From contig CM025855.1 of assembly GCA_003952965.2 (NCBI GenBank), positions 21,701,122-21,765,121 on the forward strand: a stretch of DNA of 64,000 nucleotides. The letters are read 5' to 3'. The position numbers were made by a program, and so were the translations under genes. The notes under the pieces are model-generated. The model saw only the letters and a list, made by a program, of their open reading frames with translations, was not told the origin of the DNA and made no database searches. This DNA is from Morella rubra. Its lineage: Eukaryota > Streptophyta > Magnoliopsida > Fagales > Myricaceae. Shown one piece after another: positions 11,580 through 23,040 of the stretch; within the stretch, counting starts at the first letter, position 1, and each line of letters starts with the position of its first letter.

Positions 11580-12737
11580 CTATTCCCACTTAGACGTAAC
11601 CTCCTTATTGTAATCATCTTGGTAGCTTAGTTTGAGGTCCTCAAGCCATGTAGTTGTAGGGTAAGAGATGGCTGATAAGAAGGAGTCAGTAGGTGCTTCA
11701 TTTTTCCTAGACAAAGCATCTGTCACTTTGTTGTCTTGGCCCATTTTGTATTTTACTTTGAAATCATATCCCAACAATTTGGTAAGCCATTTCTATGGGA
11801 ATAGGGTGCCAATTTTTTGCTCAGTAGATGTTTTAAACTCTGCTGATCTATCTTTACCATAAATGTTTGCCAAATTAAGTAGGGTCTCCATTTTTGCACG
11901 GTTGACACAATTGCCAGCAACTCCTTCTCATAGGTTGACATTGTTGTTGTCTTTCCTTTGAGAGCTTGGCTAAAATAAGCGATGAGTCTCCTCTTTGCAT
12001 TAGGATTGCCCCAATACCCATACCATTTGCATCACATTCTAGGATGAAAGGACTAGAAAAATCAAGGAGGGCTAGGACTGGTGTTTGGGTGACTTCAAGC
12101 TTGAGATTGTGGAAGGCCTCAGTGGTTGTAAGAGACCACCTGAATGCATTCTTCTTGAGTATGATAGTAAGTGGTGCTGCAATATACCCATATCCTTTGA
12201 TAAATTTTCTATAGTATCTAGTGAGACCCAAAAGCCTCTAAGTGACTTTAATGTGGTGGGAAAGGGCCAGTCCAACATGGACTATATTTTTGAAGGATCT
12301 GCCTTAACACCCTCGTCCGAGACAATCTGGCAAGTAATCCACCTCTCGACACCCAAAGTTGCACTTGGATCATTTAGCATATAGCTGGTGCTTAGAATTT
12401 CTAGAGTCCATTGTAGGTGTTGTAAGTGATCTGTCCAAGTCTTGCTATAAATTAAAATATGTCATAAAAGAAGACTAGCACAAATTTTCTTAAAAATGGT
12501 CTGAACACCTCGTTCATTAGGCTTTGAAAAGTTCATGGGGGCATTCACCAAGTCAAAGGGCATGACTTAAAATTCAAAGTGACCCTCATGTATCCTAAAA
12601 GTTGTCTTGGAAACATTTTCAGGCCTTACTCTGATCTGGTGGTATTCAGATCTCAAGTCCAATTTTGGAAAAGAATTTGGCTCCATGTAATTCATCAAGT
12701 AACTCATCTACAATAGGCATAAGAAACTTGTCCTTAA
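11580..12737 (-). pseudogene. Gypsy reverse transcriptase and RNase H, decayed
   Basis: The reverse transcriptase palm is at about 12250-12737 and the connection/RNase H part at 11580-12231. Visible motifs include VSLDTIENLSKDMG-type connection residues, FILECDANGMGIGAILMQ (the RNase H Asp-Ala start) and YKMGQDNKVTDALSRK at the RNase H end. In the catalytic box the reading at about 12450 gives VLVFFYDIF, where the family has FFDDI; one catalytic Asp is replaced by Tyr. Frameshifts separate the pieces. The upstream third of the domain continues at 16060, beyond the CACTA insertion. Confidence 0.87.
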
Positions 12738-15700
12738 CACTACTAGAATTTTGACTTTTAGTGATGAAATTCTCGGTGACGAAGCTATTTTCGTTACTAA
12801 AAGTCAATTTTTGTGATGAATTTTTCTTTTCGTCACTAAAAGTCTATTTTTAGTGACGAAAATTGAGTTCGTCACTAATTTTGTCACAACATTCATTATT
12901 CATGACGGAAGTCAAATTGTGTCACTAAAAATGAATTTATTAGTGACGAAAAATTTCGTCACAAAAAGCATAACACTTTTGTGACGAAAATTTTCATCAC
13001 TGAGACGTTTGATCGCCTACATAAATGATGGATCATATAAAAATTAAATTGAAAATAATTGAGTTTTGGTGACGAAATTTAATTTCGTCACCAAAAGCTA
13101 ACTTTTAGTAATGAAAATTGCGTTCGTCACAAAAGATATCACACAATCAACTACTAGTGACGAAATCCAAATATTGTCACTGAAATTTGATTTTTTGTGA
13201 AAATATTTCGTCGCGAACTATATTATTTCATGATCAATCAACTAATATGGCGATCGATCGCGAACATAAGTTTCATCTAAAATTTGACGAGTTATTGGAT
13301 CTAATGCTATTTTTATAAGTTCCTTTCTCTCTCTCTCTCTCTCTCCTATCTCCCCGAGCTAGCCACCCCCATCAGCCTTCTCTCACTCTCTGTCTCTCTC
13401 ACACCGAGTACTCTACCTTTGGCCGTCTCACCACAAGCTACCGCCTGACACTCTGTCCCTCTCTCGCTGAACTCTCCTCTCTCTGTCTTGCTCTCTCAGT
13501 TTTTCCCGATTCCCCTCTCTTTCTCTCGCGTCCTCCCTTTCTCATTGCTGGAGTTTTATAGACTCTCTTTGTGCTTTATCAGGTATGATTTGTTTGCCCT
13601 AGCTAATATAGAAAATCAGCTAGCTATCTTTGCTTTAGGGTTTGTTCATTCAAGATTTTAGGGTTTTGACATTGATATGATTTGGGGGTTTTGAATTAAG
13701 TTTGGGGATTTTGTACATATTATTTGTTGAGTTTGTGAAATGTTTTATGCTCTTGTGAATGTTTTTTTTTTGTCAAATTGGAGAAGAATTGGTTCGAAGC
13801 AGATCAAATAAAAATAGTTCCTCTTTATGATTTTTGCTATAGTTGTAGTGAGATGCTATTCATTATATATGGTTTTGAGTGTTGCTTTTACCAGCACGTT
13901 CCACTGACATGGTAATAAAGCAGAATATATGGTTTTGACTGTTGCTTTTACCAAGTGACCGCAGATGGTAATTTTTTCTTCAGGTCAACTTTGATTTAAT
14001 GACCTCATGTTACATTGCTAGTTACAATATGTACTATAGCATTATTCTACCAGAGAAACTGTTGACTGGATAAATCTTAAGATGTTTCAGTTTTCTCGTA
14101 AATGATCTGTGTCTCACATTGTCGCCACTAAGATAAATGCATGAAATATTTATTCTTTTTATGATTCAGTTTAAGTTGTCTACTCTTATTCACTTGCATG
14201 GACCTTGCAGATCAGTTGGAAGGTAATGAAGAGGAACATAAAAAGAATGGCAGGATGGTGGTAGAAACTGGTAGATTTCCTGCTTCCAATGTGAAATCTC
14301 TCTTTAGTTTCTTGATGTTTGCCCAACAACTCTTTGTAGTGTTAGTTGCAAGAATTTGCACTCTTTATGTTAAGCCAATTCTTACAAGTACATTACTGTC
14401 TTTTTGCAAACTGGCGGATATTAGCTGTGTTCTCTCCCCCCCCTCCTCCTCCCAGCAAACCGATCCTATCAGTAAGTAACCAAGGGCACATGGGCTGGTC
14501 ATAGGGAATTGCAGGCAGCTTCTCTTGTTACACATAGTAGAATGTACATTCACGAGAAAGACCTCTCTCTTCCTCTGTTTGTGTTTGTTATTGGCATTAA
14601 TCGTTATGGTTCTTATGATGGAAATGATGCCCTTTCCTTTGCCACAGAATCATGTGTGTCGTGCAGATTCTTTTTGCCCTGTGTATGATTTATCACGTGT
14701 TGCTACTTCACTCAATGTGGAGCATGCCACCTTGTTGGTGCATTCGTAATTTTGATGACTGTGGAGCTCGCATGGTCCATTTGTAAGTAATATGGAATCT
14801 TTGATATGTCCTTTATATGCTTTTAATGTCTTGCAATCATGGATGAGGTGTATAACTCCTGCAATTCTGTATGCTTTAGCTGATAGGCGATAGGATTTTG
14901 TGCCAATGTTTCGCACTTTCTTTGAAAAAAAACAACTGATAGTTTTGGAGATGGTTTGCTTTGTGGCAATCATATTTTTGATCTTCAATGCGCATGTGAT
15001 ATTATATTTAGATATGAGCTCATCAATTAATTGGTATTGTCTCGAGCTTATATGTTACTGCTACTAAGAAGTACAAGAGAGGCAATTATTACAAAATACC
15101 ACTTTTTTAGTAAATGCACCTGTCATGTTGTTCACATTGCAGAAGATATTTTTTGTAAGCCACACTGGCCACATTGTTTGATCATTCTGCCCCTTGTTCT
15201 TCAACTATCCGAAATTTCACTTAATCAAACAAAAGAATACTAAAGATTTATAGGGAGACAAGTTGAGATGAAGGCCACGCAACTGAGCATCTTGTAGGCA
15301 GATAAAAAAGTGAATTCGCATTTTTGTTTATTTATTTTGAATTTTAATTTTTTGAATGTATAGATGTAAAACCATAATGAATTTTTGTATTTAATTTATA
15401 GTAATTCAATAATTTCTTCCATTATAGTTTTAATTTTAATTTTATTATTTCAAATCAATATCGTATACATGGATGTTCAATCATTAAATAGACCGTTCAA
15501 TTGTCAAATACATCGCATTATTGTCCACAACGGACAACATATTGCATGACGAAATTTTGTCACGAAAATTATTGTGACGGAAACAATTTGGATAATTTCA
15601 TCCCGAAATGTTTCTGCGATGAAAATGGAACGAAATATTTGTCACGAAAAGTTATTGTGATGGAAGCAATTTCGTCACTAAACATTTTTGTGACAAAATA

Positions 15701-16059
15701 TTTGTCATGAAATGTTATTGTGACGGAAGCAATTTTGTCACTAAAAGTTTTCGGTGATGAAATATTTTGTCACGGAAAGTTATTGTGACGAAAATAAGTT
15801 TGTCGCTAAAAGTTTTTGTGATGAAATTGGCGATCGATTGCCTATTTTCATGTCGAAAACTTTTGTCACAAAATTTTTTTTTGACTGAAACAATTTTGTC
15901 ACTAAAAAGTTTTGAATTTCGTCACGAAAAATTTTTAGTGATTCTCTTTCACTGATGGAGCCCGTGACGAAAAATTTTTGTCACTAAAAGATTTAGTGAC
16001 AAAATTTTGACTTTTGGTGAGAAAAAATTTTGTCACCAAAAGTCAAATTTTTTGTAGTG
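12738..16059. mobile_element. Non-autonomous CACTA (En/Spm) transposon, 3.3 kb
   Basis: The ends are CACTACTAGAATTTTGAC and its inverse GTCAAATTTTTTGTAGTG, flanked by a 3-bp TAA duplication (12735-12737, 16060-16062), all diagnostic of CACTA elements. Both subterminal zones (12760-13250 and 15540-16050) are packed with TTTTAGTGACGAAA / TTTCGTCACTAAAA in both orientations, the expected transposase-binding repeats. No TNPA/TNPD-like frame is found. The middle (13320-15240) has a CT-rich leader-like stretch, a frame at 14198-14479 of unknown identity and a tandem pair of ATATATGGTTTTGAGTGTTG-like units at 13865 and 13925. It could be captured sequence. Confidence 0.95.
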
Positions 16060-17030
16060 TAACTGTCTCATTGTTTAGGGCCCTATAGTCCATACACATC
16101 CGTCATGTACCATTTGCGTTTCTTATAACCAGCAAAACAGTGTATGAAAAGGGCTCTGACTTAATCTAATGACACATGTTTTCAATAATTCCCTAACAGT
16201 TTTTTCTTGATTTCCTCTTTCTGAAAAAAAAAGATACCTGTAGGTCCCAACTAAGATAGGGGTTGTACCCTCTTTTAGGATTATAGAATGATCATGTGAT
16301 CACACTGGTGGGAAGCCAGTAGGTTTTGAAAATACATCTGCATGCCCTTGTAGGAGTGTCTCCACTGCCCAACCACTGGTTTTATCAATTGTAGCAATAT
16401 GCCTTTCTTTCTAGCTTTATACACAGCTGTGATCTCTCTTTCCTCCATCAGTTTTGTGGGGTTCAACTCATGTAATTCTATCTGTTTTACCTACCAACTA
16501 AAATCTATCACCAATTTTGAGAAATCCTATAGGATCTGCTAAGAGTCCTTAGCCAATAGACTTTCAACACCATGTCACACCCAGTTAGTGATAACACATA
16601 AGTATCAGAAGAAAAATTATGCCATTGTATCTATACCTTGAAAGCTTCAATTCTGCCTTCACTACTTAGCAGCTTCCCATTGGCCATTCTAACCTTATAT
16701 CCTCCCCCTTTTTTGTCTTCAATTGAGCCCTTTTCACAATAAAGGGTTTAAGAAATTGTGGGTGCTCCCTGAGTCGATCAAGATAACCACCTGTTGTGCC
16801 CTATCCTTCCAATTACTCTCATGGTTTTTGAGTTCATTGACCCTGCGAGAGCATACAGGGAGATTTTCGAGTCTTTTTCTTCTCCTTCTAGATTTGTCCC
16901 TTCATCCAAATTCATTTCTTCCCTTATCTCCAATGCTTCAGGTTCTTATTTCTCCATCATAAACAACTTTGATTTTTTTATAAACATGTCTAGAAGTCTA
17001 TTTCTCATCACAATTATAACATAACCCCTC
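16060..17030 (-). pseudogene. Gypsy protease/linker and N-terminal reverse transcriptase
   Basis: Just right of the CACTA insertion the minus strand reads SPFSYTVLLVIRNANGT, MCMDYRALNNETV, the finger region of the reverse transcriptase (usual form SWRFCVDYRALN). At the CACTA junction it continues in the same frame with [11 protein letters not shown] on the other side. The 16560-17030 stretch is in the protease position but no DTG/DSG motif could be confirmed through the stops. Confidence 0.72.
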
Positions 17031-17032
17031 AA

Positions 17033-17760
17033 TTATAGCATTACCCCTTCTCTCTCCTTTCTTTCATTTGGTTGAGTGTGAGTTTGTGGATCTGATAGGT
17101 ATTTTGGTGGATAGGTTGTTATATCGATTGCTAGATGAATTGTTTGAATGGTTTTAGGTGCTGTTTGGTGAGGTGAGGGTGAGCAGTATGTGGTTGCTGT
17201 GGGCAACATCCATTTAGTTGTTCTTCTGTTAAGTAACATATGCTCTTTCTTAATGTTAGCCAATCCATAGGCAACAATCAGGTTAGGAGGATTAAGCATC
17301 CTTATCGGTAATTTGATCTTATCCTTAAGCTCGCTTAAAAAACAGCTTAATTTATAACCTTCAGTCAAGCCTCTCAACCTATTAGGTAAGGCCTCAAATT
17401 GCCCTTTGTAATTTTCCACACTCCTATTTTTTCTTAATCGAGTCAACATCTTTATTGGGTCATCATAGGAACTTGGACCAAATCTAATTAGAAGAGCTTG
17501 TACCAATCCCTCCCAGTCACGTAAGTTACCAAAATTCTCTAAATCCTAGAACCACACCAATGTCGGCCCTTCCATGTGATATGAAGCTAGCATAATGCAA
17601 TGATATAGGGAGTTTTATGGAACTAAAAAAATTAGGTGGTCTTATATAACCATCCATTTGGATCTGTTCTATCAAATTTTAGAAAATCTAGTTTTACTGA
17701 CCTGAACTACAGCCCTCCTGGTTCTCCACTTCCTCCACTTCCACTGCCTGGAGGACTCTG
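17033..17760 (-). pseudogene. Gypsy gag, partial
   Basis: An open stretch of 157 codons (17033-17506) starts with ALLIRFGPSSYDDPIKMLTR and continues VENYKGQFEALPNRL and LSCFLSELKDKIKLPI, which matches the retrotransposon gag capsid domain (usual form FLSGLKDEI...). The section 17507-17760 is the preceding gag part, with WxxLVQALLIRFG context, broken by stops. It forms the particle in intact elements; here the zinc knuckle is not recognisable. Confidence 0.82.
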
Positions 17761-17895
17761 ATGGGTAAACACAGATACATCTTCTTGTTTCTTCTCTGTC
17801 TTTAAGCAAAATATGTATATTAACAATGAGATGCACTAGTTAACGTGCTCCATGATCTCTTTGTAGCGAGTTTCCACCATGATTGGATCATAGAA

Positions 17896-17907
17896 GCTCT
17901 AATACCA
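17896..17907 (-). other. Primer-binding site of the gypsy element
   Basis: The minus strand reads TGGTATTAGAGC, one base away from the usual TGGTATCAGAGC complementary to initiator tRNA-Met. It lies two bases inside the putative 5' LTR end (TTACA). Confidence 0.8.
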
Positions 17908-17909
17908 AT

Positions 17910-17985
17910 TGTAACTGTGGACTTGGGTATAATGTAATTTATAGAAAAGTAATACTGGAAATGGAATTTGTATTCAAACTTAGTG
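17910..17985 (-). repeat. Remnant of the gypsy 5' LTR
   Basis: About 75 bp next to the primer site share the AGTAATACTGGAAATGGAAT block with 8535-8575. Similarity then stops, so most of this LTR is missing or unrecognisable. Confidence 0.5.
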
Positions 17986-19250
17986 TAAATTTCAAAAAGA
18001 AGATGCTCTACTCTTGTAAAAAAGAATACAACAAAGCAACTATTTTTCAAAAAGAAGATGCATCACTAATTTTAATTTGACTATAAAAAACGATATTTTC
18101 CTACACAATGAGGCATCGACCATAGTCTCTTCTCTTCTCTCTTCTATTATTGTAAAAACGTTATCTACTTTTATTACTTTTGTTTAAATTTAAATATTGA
18201 AGTTCGCTGTATAAATTTGGTGCATTTTTATGTGACATCCTCCTCCTTTTTTGAACTTCTGAAATGTATTTAAGTTGGCTAATGGAGATAATTTCCTTAC
18301 TTGAATTTTTACTAGGTAGATTTTTCTTTGATGAATTTACATGCATATAAGGGCATTAATATTCTTTTTAATATTTTTATTTATCCTACTTCTAATTAGG
18401 AGCTTATAAGAAGAAAACATGATAGATTATAATTATCCTATTATTTCTTGAAGTTCATTTCTTTGGAAAGTGCATCAAAATTTTCCTTGATCATTTTTAT
18501 AACCTCTAGTTGAAAATCTAGCGTTAATGTCGTATAATCAAATTTTAGATTTGATCATCATTAGTTCAAATGCTCTCTTTGAATAAATCTTCTTATTTAT
18601 TTTTGTCTCTCTCTTGACTATGATTGATTTCTATTTTTACTCCCCACTTGATTAAATGTGATTAATTGACTCGGTAATTAGTTTCATTGTTAAATCAATT
18701 ATTCTTATCTTGCTTTACCTAAATACAAGTTTGATGCCTAAATTGTTTTAACAAATTTTTAAACTAGAGTATTTCTTTTAATGGTCAACAATCTGCCTCT
18801 TGTGTCTGAATCTTTAGTGACCAATGATATGTTAATTTCTGGCTTCGTTATTTAAGTCCCTATATTATTTTATTTTCACCTTGATTTGATTAGATTGGCC
18901 CATAAGAACCTTGGACTAGCATTTTGAACTTTTTGGTTCTCATAGGGCCGAACCTAGGGTGGTATTAGGTTTAAAATTCATGGACTTGGAAGCCCACAAA
19001 ACCAAGTCCAATAGCAAGGGCATGACCGGCCATTTAACACCCAAAATCTCCCCTAATCTAGACCTAATAATGGCTAGCAAAAGAAAAAAATAACTTTTGT
19101 GACACTTGGCCACAATGATCTACCCGAATAACCCCTCCTTAATTGCCATTTTTGCTTTTTCTTGTTAACTTCTCCTTTATCATTGCAAATTTTAAAATCT
19201 TACAAATAGGCCCCGAATCTATCAACTTAGCAATTATGAAATGGATGTGA

Positions 19251-19258
19251 TATAAAAG
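19251..19258 (+). promoter_or_regulatory. TATA box of the solo LTR
   Basis: TATAAAAG lies just before a short leader (GCAAACACACGAACACACCA) and a long GA-rich tract, the layout of an LTR promoter. Confidence 0.55.
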
Positions 19259-19289
19259 CCTTCCTTTTTGCAAACACACGAACACACCA

Positions 19290-19480
19290 CACTCAAGAGA
19301 AGAAAAGGCGTGAGGGAGAGGAAGAGAGAAGAGAGCAGCACCGGAGAGGGAGGGAAAAGAGGGAAAGGAAGAGAAGGAAAAAGAAAAAGAGAAGAAGAAG
19401 GGGAGAGAATCGGAAAGGAAGAAGAAAAGAAGGAAGAAGGAGAAGAAAAGAAAGAAAAAGGAAAAAGAGAGAGGTGAGGT
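19290..19480 (+). repeat. GA-rich low-complexity tract
   Basis: About 190 bp of almost pure purine (GAAGAGAGAAGG-type). Both strands give long frames here, rich in Glu/Lys/Arg one way and Ser/Phe/Leu the other; these are composition artefacts. Confidence 0.85.
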
Positions 19481-20494
19481 GAGTGTCTTGAACCCTTTGG
19501 CCATGGGAGAAAATTTCTCCCATGAGCCATGTTTTCCATCCAATCTCTAGTTTCTTAACATAGATGTCCTAATCTGTGTTCTTCAAGCCATCCCAAGTGT
19601 CTAGCCAAAATCCCTAAGGTAAAGAAGCATTGCATGTAGGTTATTTGTGAGGTTTGGCTATGTTGGAATGAAATGAAGTTGCTGCATTGTTGATGGGGTT
19701 GAAAAATGTCTAGATCCATGGCTTTGTTGAGTACTTGGGGTGTTTTTGTTGTTGCATGTAAATGTTTATGAAGAGATACATCTATTACACCATTTGCATG
19801 TGTTCCATCTTGTGATATGCTCTTGAATTGTAAAACGAAGGAATTTCATGAACACAAGCCATGGTTAGTGGTTGAAGAGACACAAAAATATGTAAAGAAA
19901 AGCACGGTTTGGCCTTTAGATGTGATAGAATGTTTTGCATGTTGGTTGTTGCAACTTTTTGGAGAGTTTTTGTAATTCATTTGAGTAGTTTACCTTAAAC
20001 AAAGCTTGCTTTGGATCTAATTCATAGAAATATGATGTTATTTCAATATTGGACAAGAAAATGTGTGTAAAGTCACGAGTAGGAGCTGTTAGAAGGAAAA
20101 ATAATGACATGCAAGCACTTAGGTACTAATCACATAGCAGCCAGTTGCTTAGGTTGTCATTATATGTGTAAAAATGTTGACTTAAGGCTTAAAAATTCCT
20201 GGGTATGGCACTCAGTAGCACTAGGTCAAGCCTGAAAATCTCAAAGAGAAAAGATGAAGAATAGTGGTGAAAATGACCATAGAGGCCATTAGGGGCAGTT
20301 TCGACAATACTATAAAATAGGTGGTAAGAGGCTCCAAACGGAAAATCTAGGCTTATGGTAGTGTTGGGCTCTACTTAAGGGTATTATGGTAGAAAATTGG
20401 GTCCAAGCCCATTAAAAATCAAGGCTTTAGACACAAGGCATTTTTAAGGGTAAAATTCGATCCATTAGCCCAAAGAAATAAATAATAATAAAAA

Positions 20495-20951
20495 CGTTTG
20501 AAGAACAAGTGATAGAGAATGGGTGACAAACCTTTTTTTCAGACATTTCAAGCCAATTTGGAGGCGTGATCCCCGCTGGAGGAGTTGTTTGTGATCTTCG
20601 GTATTGCAGAGGCAAGGGTTCATGAAAACAGGGAAGATGAGGTTCCTTGGTTTTGAGCTTCCACGAACAAATGAGGAAAAATTACAAAATGGTGCACAAC
20701 ATTAATTTGAACGACGTTGTGTCGTTTAATCTGAATAGCTTGTCTTCAAGTGATGACGTGCCAAGTGGAGGTGAGCTGGCATTTCAGGTTGACGTGTTAA
20801 TAATTCCGTTATATGTGTTGACAGAGTATGGACGGAAGGACCAGATCGTTAGATAGGTAAGAACTTAGTGACCAAAAACTAAAAAAAAAACTAATCCTAG
20901 TGACTATTTCATCATAAGGGTCAAAACTAGTGACCAAATTGCCAATTTTCC
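20495..20951. mobile_element. One-ended MULE fragment, 457 bp
   Basis: The right end (minus strand GGAAAATTGGCAATTTGGTC) closely matches the termini at 250 and 62938. A 9-bp TAATAAAAA repeat flanks the segment (20486-20494 and 20952-20960). The left end, CGTTTGAAG, has no TIR. The inner minus strand includes a short frame with EMSEKKV next to an intact-looking leader, resembling the MSEKRS frame inside the 5.1-kb MULE. It is either a MULE that lost one TIR with its target duplication preserved, or a coincidence in AT-rich DNA. Confidence 0.6.
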
Positions 20952-21761
20952 TAATAAAAATAAGAAACAATTTTTAAAGAGAAATTCAAATCTGTACAAA
21001 TCAAGTCCTAACATGTATGAAGCCCATTAGGCCTTGCAACAATTATTAGTTAAAGAAAAATAGTATAAGAAAAATAAATTAGTTAACTAAATTTACTAAG
21101 TTAAGCATTAAATCTAGAAATAAACAAAAGAGGGAAGTAAGACAACAAAATTAAATATAACCTTTAAGTATTGAGAAATAGAACATAGCCTAGCAATAAG
21201 GGAAATGAACTTTAAGAATAAAAGAGAACTAAATAAACTTTTATAAGTTTGTAAAATTGTACATGCTTGTGTTCTTTGTTATTGAAGAATATGATGTGTC
21301 ATATTTCATCAAGTGATGCATAATCATCTCATGGGTATATAATGTACTAAAGATCGAAAAAAACCTATACCTAGAGGTGATCTTGAAATTGAGTGACAGT
21401 ACTACTCACATTGGGAAGCGTGCAAGCCACCACTAATCGATATAGTGGGTGATCTTCCCTAGGCAATGGTTCAAGGCTTGCCTAACTGGCGTCCTAGTGT
21501 GTGCGATGCGTGAGATAGTCCCAAAGGAGAGGAAGGACGCAATTCCTTGACTATGGGGGTTAAACAGAATGCTGTAGAGATACCTTTATCGAACTAGAAA
21601 AAGAATGAGAGATGATAGGGGATCGGGATACATCATTCATGCATTTCATTGTGAATCACTTAGAAGTTGTCTTCATTATTATTTGTTTTTTTCATAACAC
21701 TCATATATGTTGATTTAACTATATTTGTGCCATATCCCCTCCCTGATCATACTAAGTCCTT

Positions 21762-22106
21762 ATGACTCACCCCTTTTTATGTTTTTGTCTTTGGTGTACA
21801 ATCTATGACTACAAGAAAATGAAGTTGATCGAGAGCGAGCAGATCATTGACTTAGACCAGTATGTGGTCGTCCTAAAGATCCGAGCTTGGATCTCGGATA
21901 CGTTTGAGATTTTAGTAGAGCACACACCTTACAAGTATCTCAAAGACCCTCCGTTACCTAGGCCCAGAGATTTTAGCTTGGTAAATAACCCGCTTGAACC
22001 TATAGTTCCCTACCCATCTCCCTCGGCCCCGTCGGCGGAGAGTAGCCGAGTCTCGTCGGATACCAAGGTGATAGACTTTAGCTCCGATACTAAGGAGGGG
22101 AATTAG
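21762..22106 (+). other. Open frame in the 3' part of the solo LTR, 114 codons
   Basis: The frame (internal Met at 21819) has VVVLKIRAWISDTFEILVEH followed by a proline-rich tail (PPLPRPRDF, PYPSPSAPSAE) and an acidic end. The other LTR copy has a related peptide, HVLVIHIRALVTDSLKVIMD, at the equivalent site (about 61213-61290), right after the GACTCACCC motif. No domain is recognised. It may be an ancestral coding or leader segment of this LTR family. Confidence 0.4.
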
Positions 22107-22624
22107 GGGGTTAGGGATCAGATAGTCTTTTTATTTCTTTTTCCGCTTCTATGTATATGCTAAAAACTTTTGAAACATGGTTGTATAGGCTTGGTGAGCC
22201 TTAGAGTGCTCACACTTTTGTAACTATAGGCCTTATTTTGTAGTCCTCATGAAGGACATATTTTGAAACCGTGTTGAGTAATGGAAAAACTCTTTTCACT
22301 TATTTATTGTTTTTCTCTAATTTCACTCCTTTAGTCATTAAGTTTAACCTAATTACTTAATCAAATTCCCAAGTCATTTTTAAGACTATGCTAATTATTT
22401 GGTATATACCCTATATTTCGTAAAAATCGTCTTGTGACCTAAAATATGTTTTTAAGAACTTTTCCGTGATTTGCACCTTTAAAATAAAGTCTTTGCTAAG
22501 TAACTCAAAGGCAATATGCTTAAACCAAGTAGATGACTAAATCGTGCCTTAGTCCCCGCTTGTGTGTATATGATTTCTATAAGTGAGCCTAGGAGATAAG
22601 TATAGTCACGGGCATGACTTTTTA

Positions 22625-23040
22625 CCTCCCTTTTTCCTCATTATATAAAGGGTAGATGTTTATGAATATTTTTAGGATCACTCATGAAACGTGGAAGTGC
22701 TGTAGCAACTGCTGTGATCCGACTCTCCAGAAAAAGTAAATTACAAAGGAGAGAAAATAATTTACCCAAAAAGCTTCAGGAAAAACAAATAAATTATTTT
22801 TCAACGAGGATTAGAGGAGCAAGATATTCCTCACAACCGAAGTTATCTTTCGCAATCATAGAGATAAAAAGAAAATTAAAATGACCTATATTTCTTTTTT
22901 AGCAAGTTGACGTTAAGGAGCCTTTGTCTTGCCCTTCTTCCATTTTGTAGAATAGCATGATCAAGTCCCAGGTCCGTATTTTTTTTTTTGTACACGAGTC
23001 CCAGGTCTCCTACCCATTAATAACCTCAGTAAATGCTTTT
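22625..23040. other. Spacer with a tiny oligo-dT insertion
   Basis: No gene is supported; the frame at 22684-22884 is basic and unrecognised. At 22964-22974 and 22997-23007 the same 11 bases (AGTCCCAGGTC) flank a 22-bp insert that is mostly a T-run, as left by an almost completely 5'-truncated LINE or template-switch event on the minus strand. Confidence 0.5.

Larger units (their letters stand above)
8535..17985 (-). mobile_element. Ty3/gypsy retrotransposon (probable chromovirus), nested and decayed
   Basis: On the minus strand the order is 5' LTR remnant, Met-type primer site, gag, protease linker, reverse transcriptase, RNase H, integrase, an integrase tail with a possible chromodomain remnant, and 3' LTR. 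This is the Ty3/gypsy order (integrase last). All coding parts carry stops or shifts. Two DNA transposons sit inside it: a CACTA in the reverse transcriptase and an hAT in the integrase tail. The LTRs share only a short recognisable stretch (a GTAATACTGGAAATGGAATT-like block at 17948 and 8540), so the 5' LTR is truncated or diverged. Confidence 0.85.
18231..22619 (+). mobile_element. Long solo LTR (gypsy-type), family A copy 1
   Basis: It starts TGTGACATCC and ends GGCATGACT, flanked by TTTTA on both sides (18226-18230, 22620-22624), a 5-bp duplication as expected for an LTR. No gag-pol lies inside. It has a TATA box at 19251, a purine-rich leader (19290-19480), a GTGACAGTACT motif near 21396 and a hairpin-like AAGTCCTTATGACTCACCC at 21754-21772. 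The same features in the same order occur in the copy at 58597-61857. Sense orientation is inferred from the TATA box. The MULE fragment at 20495-20951 is a later insertion. The size resembles LTRs of the Tekay/Del group, but that assignment is a guess. Confidence 0.72.

Noticed and set aside
14198-14749. Frames of 93 and 74 codons as a CACTA transposase
   Set aside because: They show none of the TNPA/TNPD motifs and are too short; kept only as unknown interior of the element.
19139-19543. Several long frames on both strands, Ser/Phe/Leu-rich or Glu/Lys/Arg-rich
   Set aside because: They come from a nearly pure purine tract, where any frame stays open.
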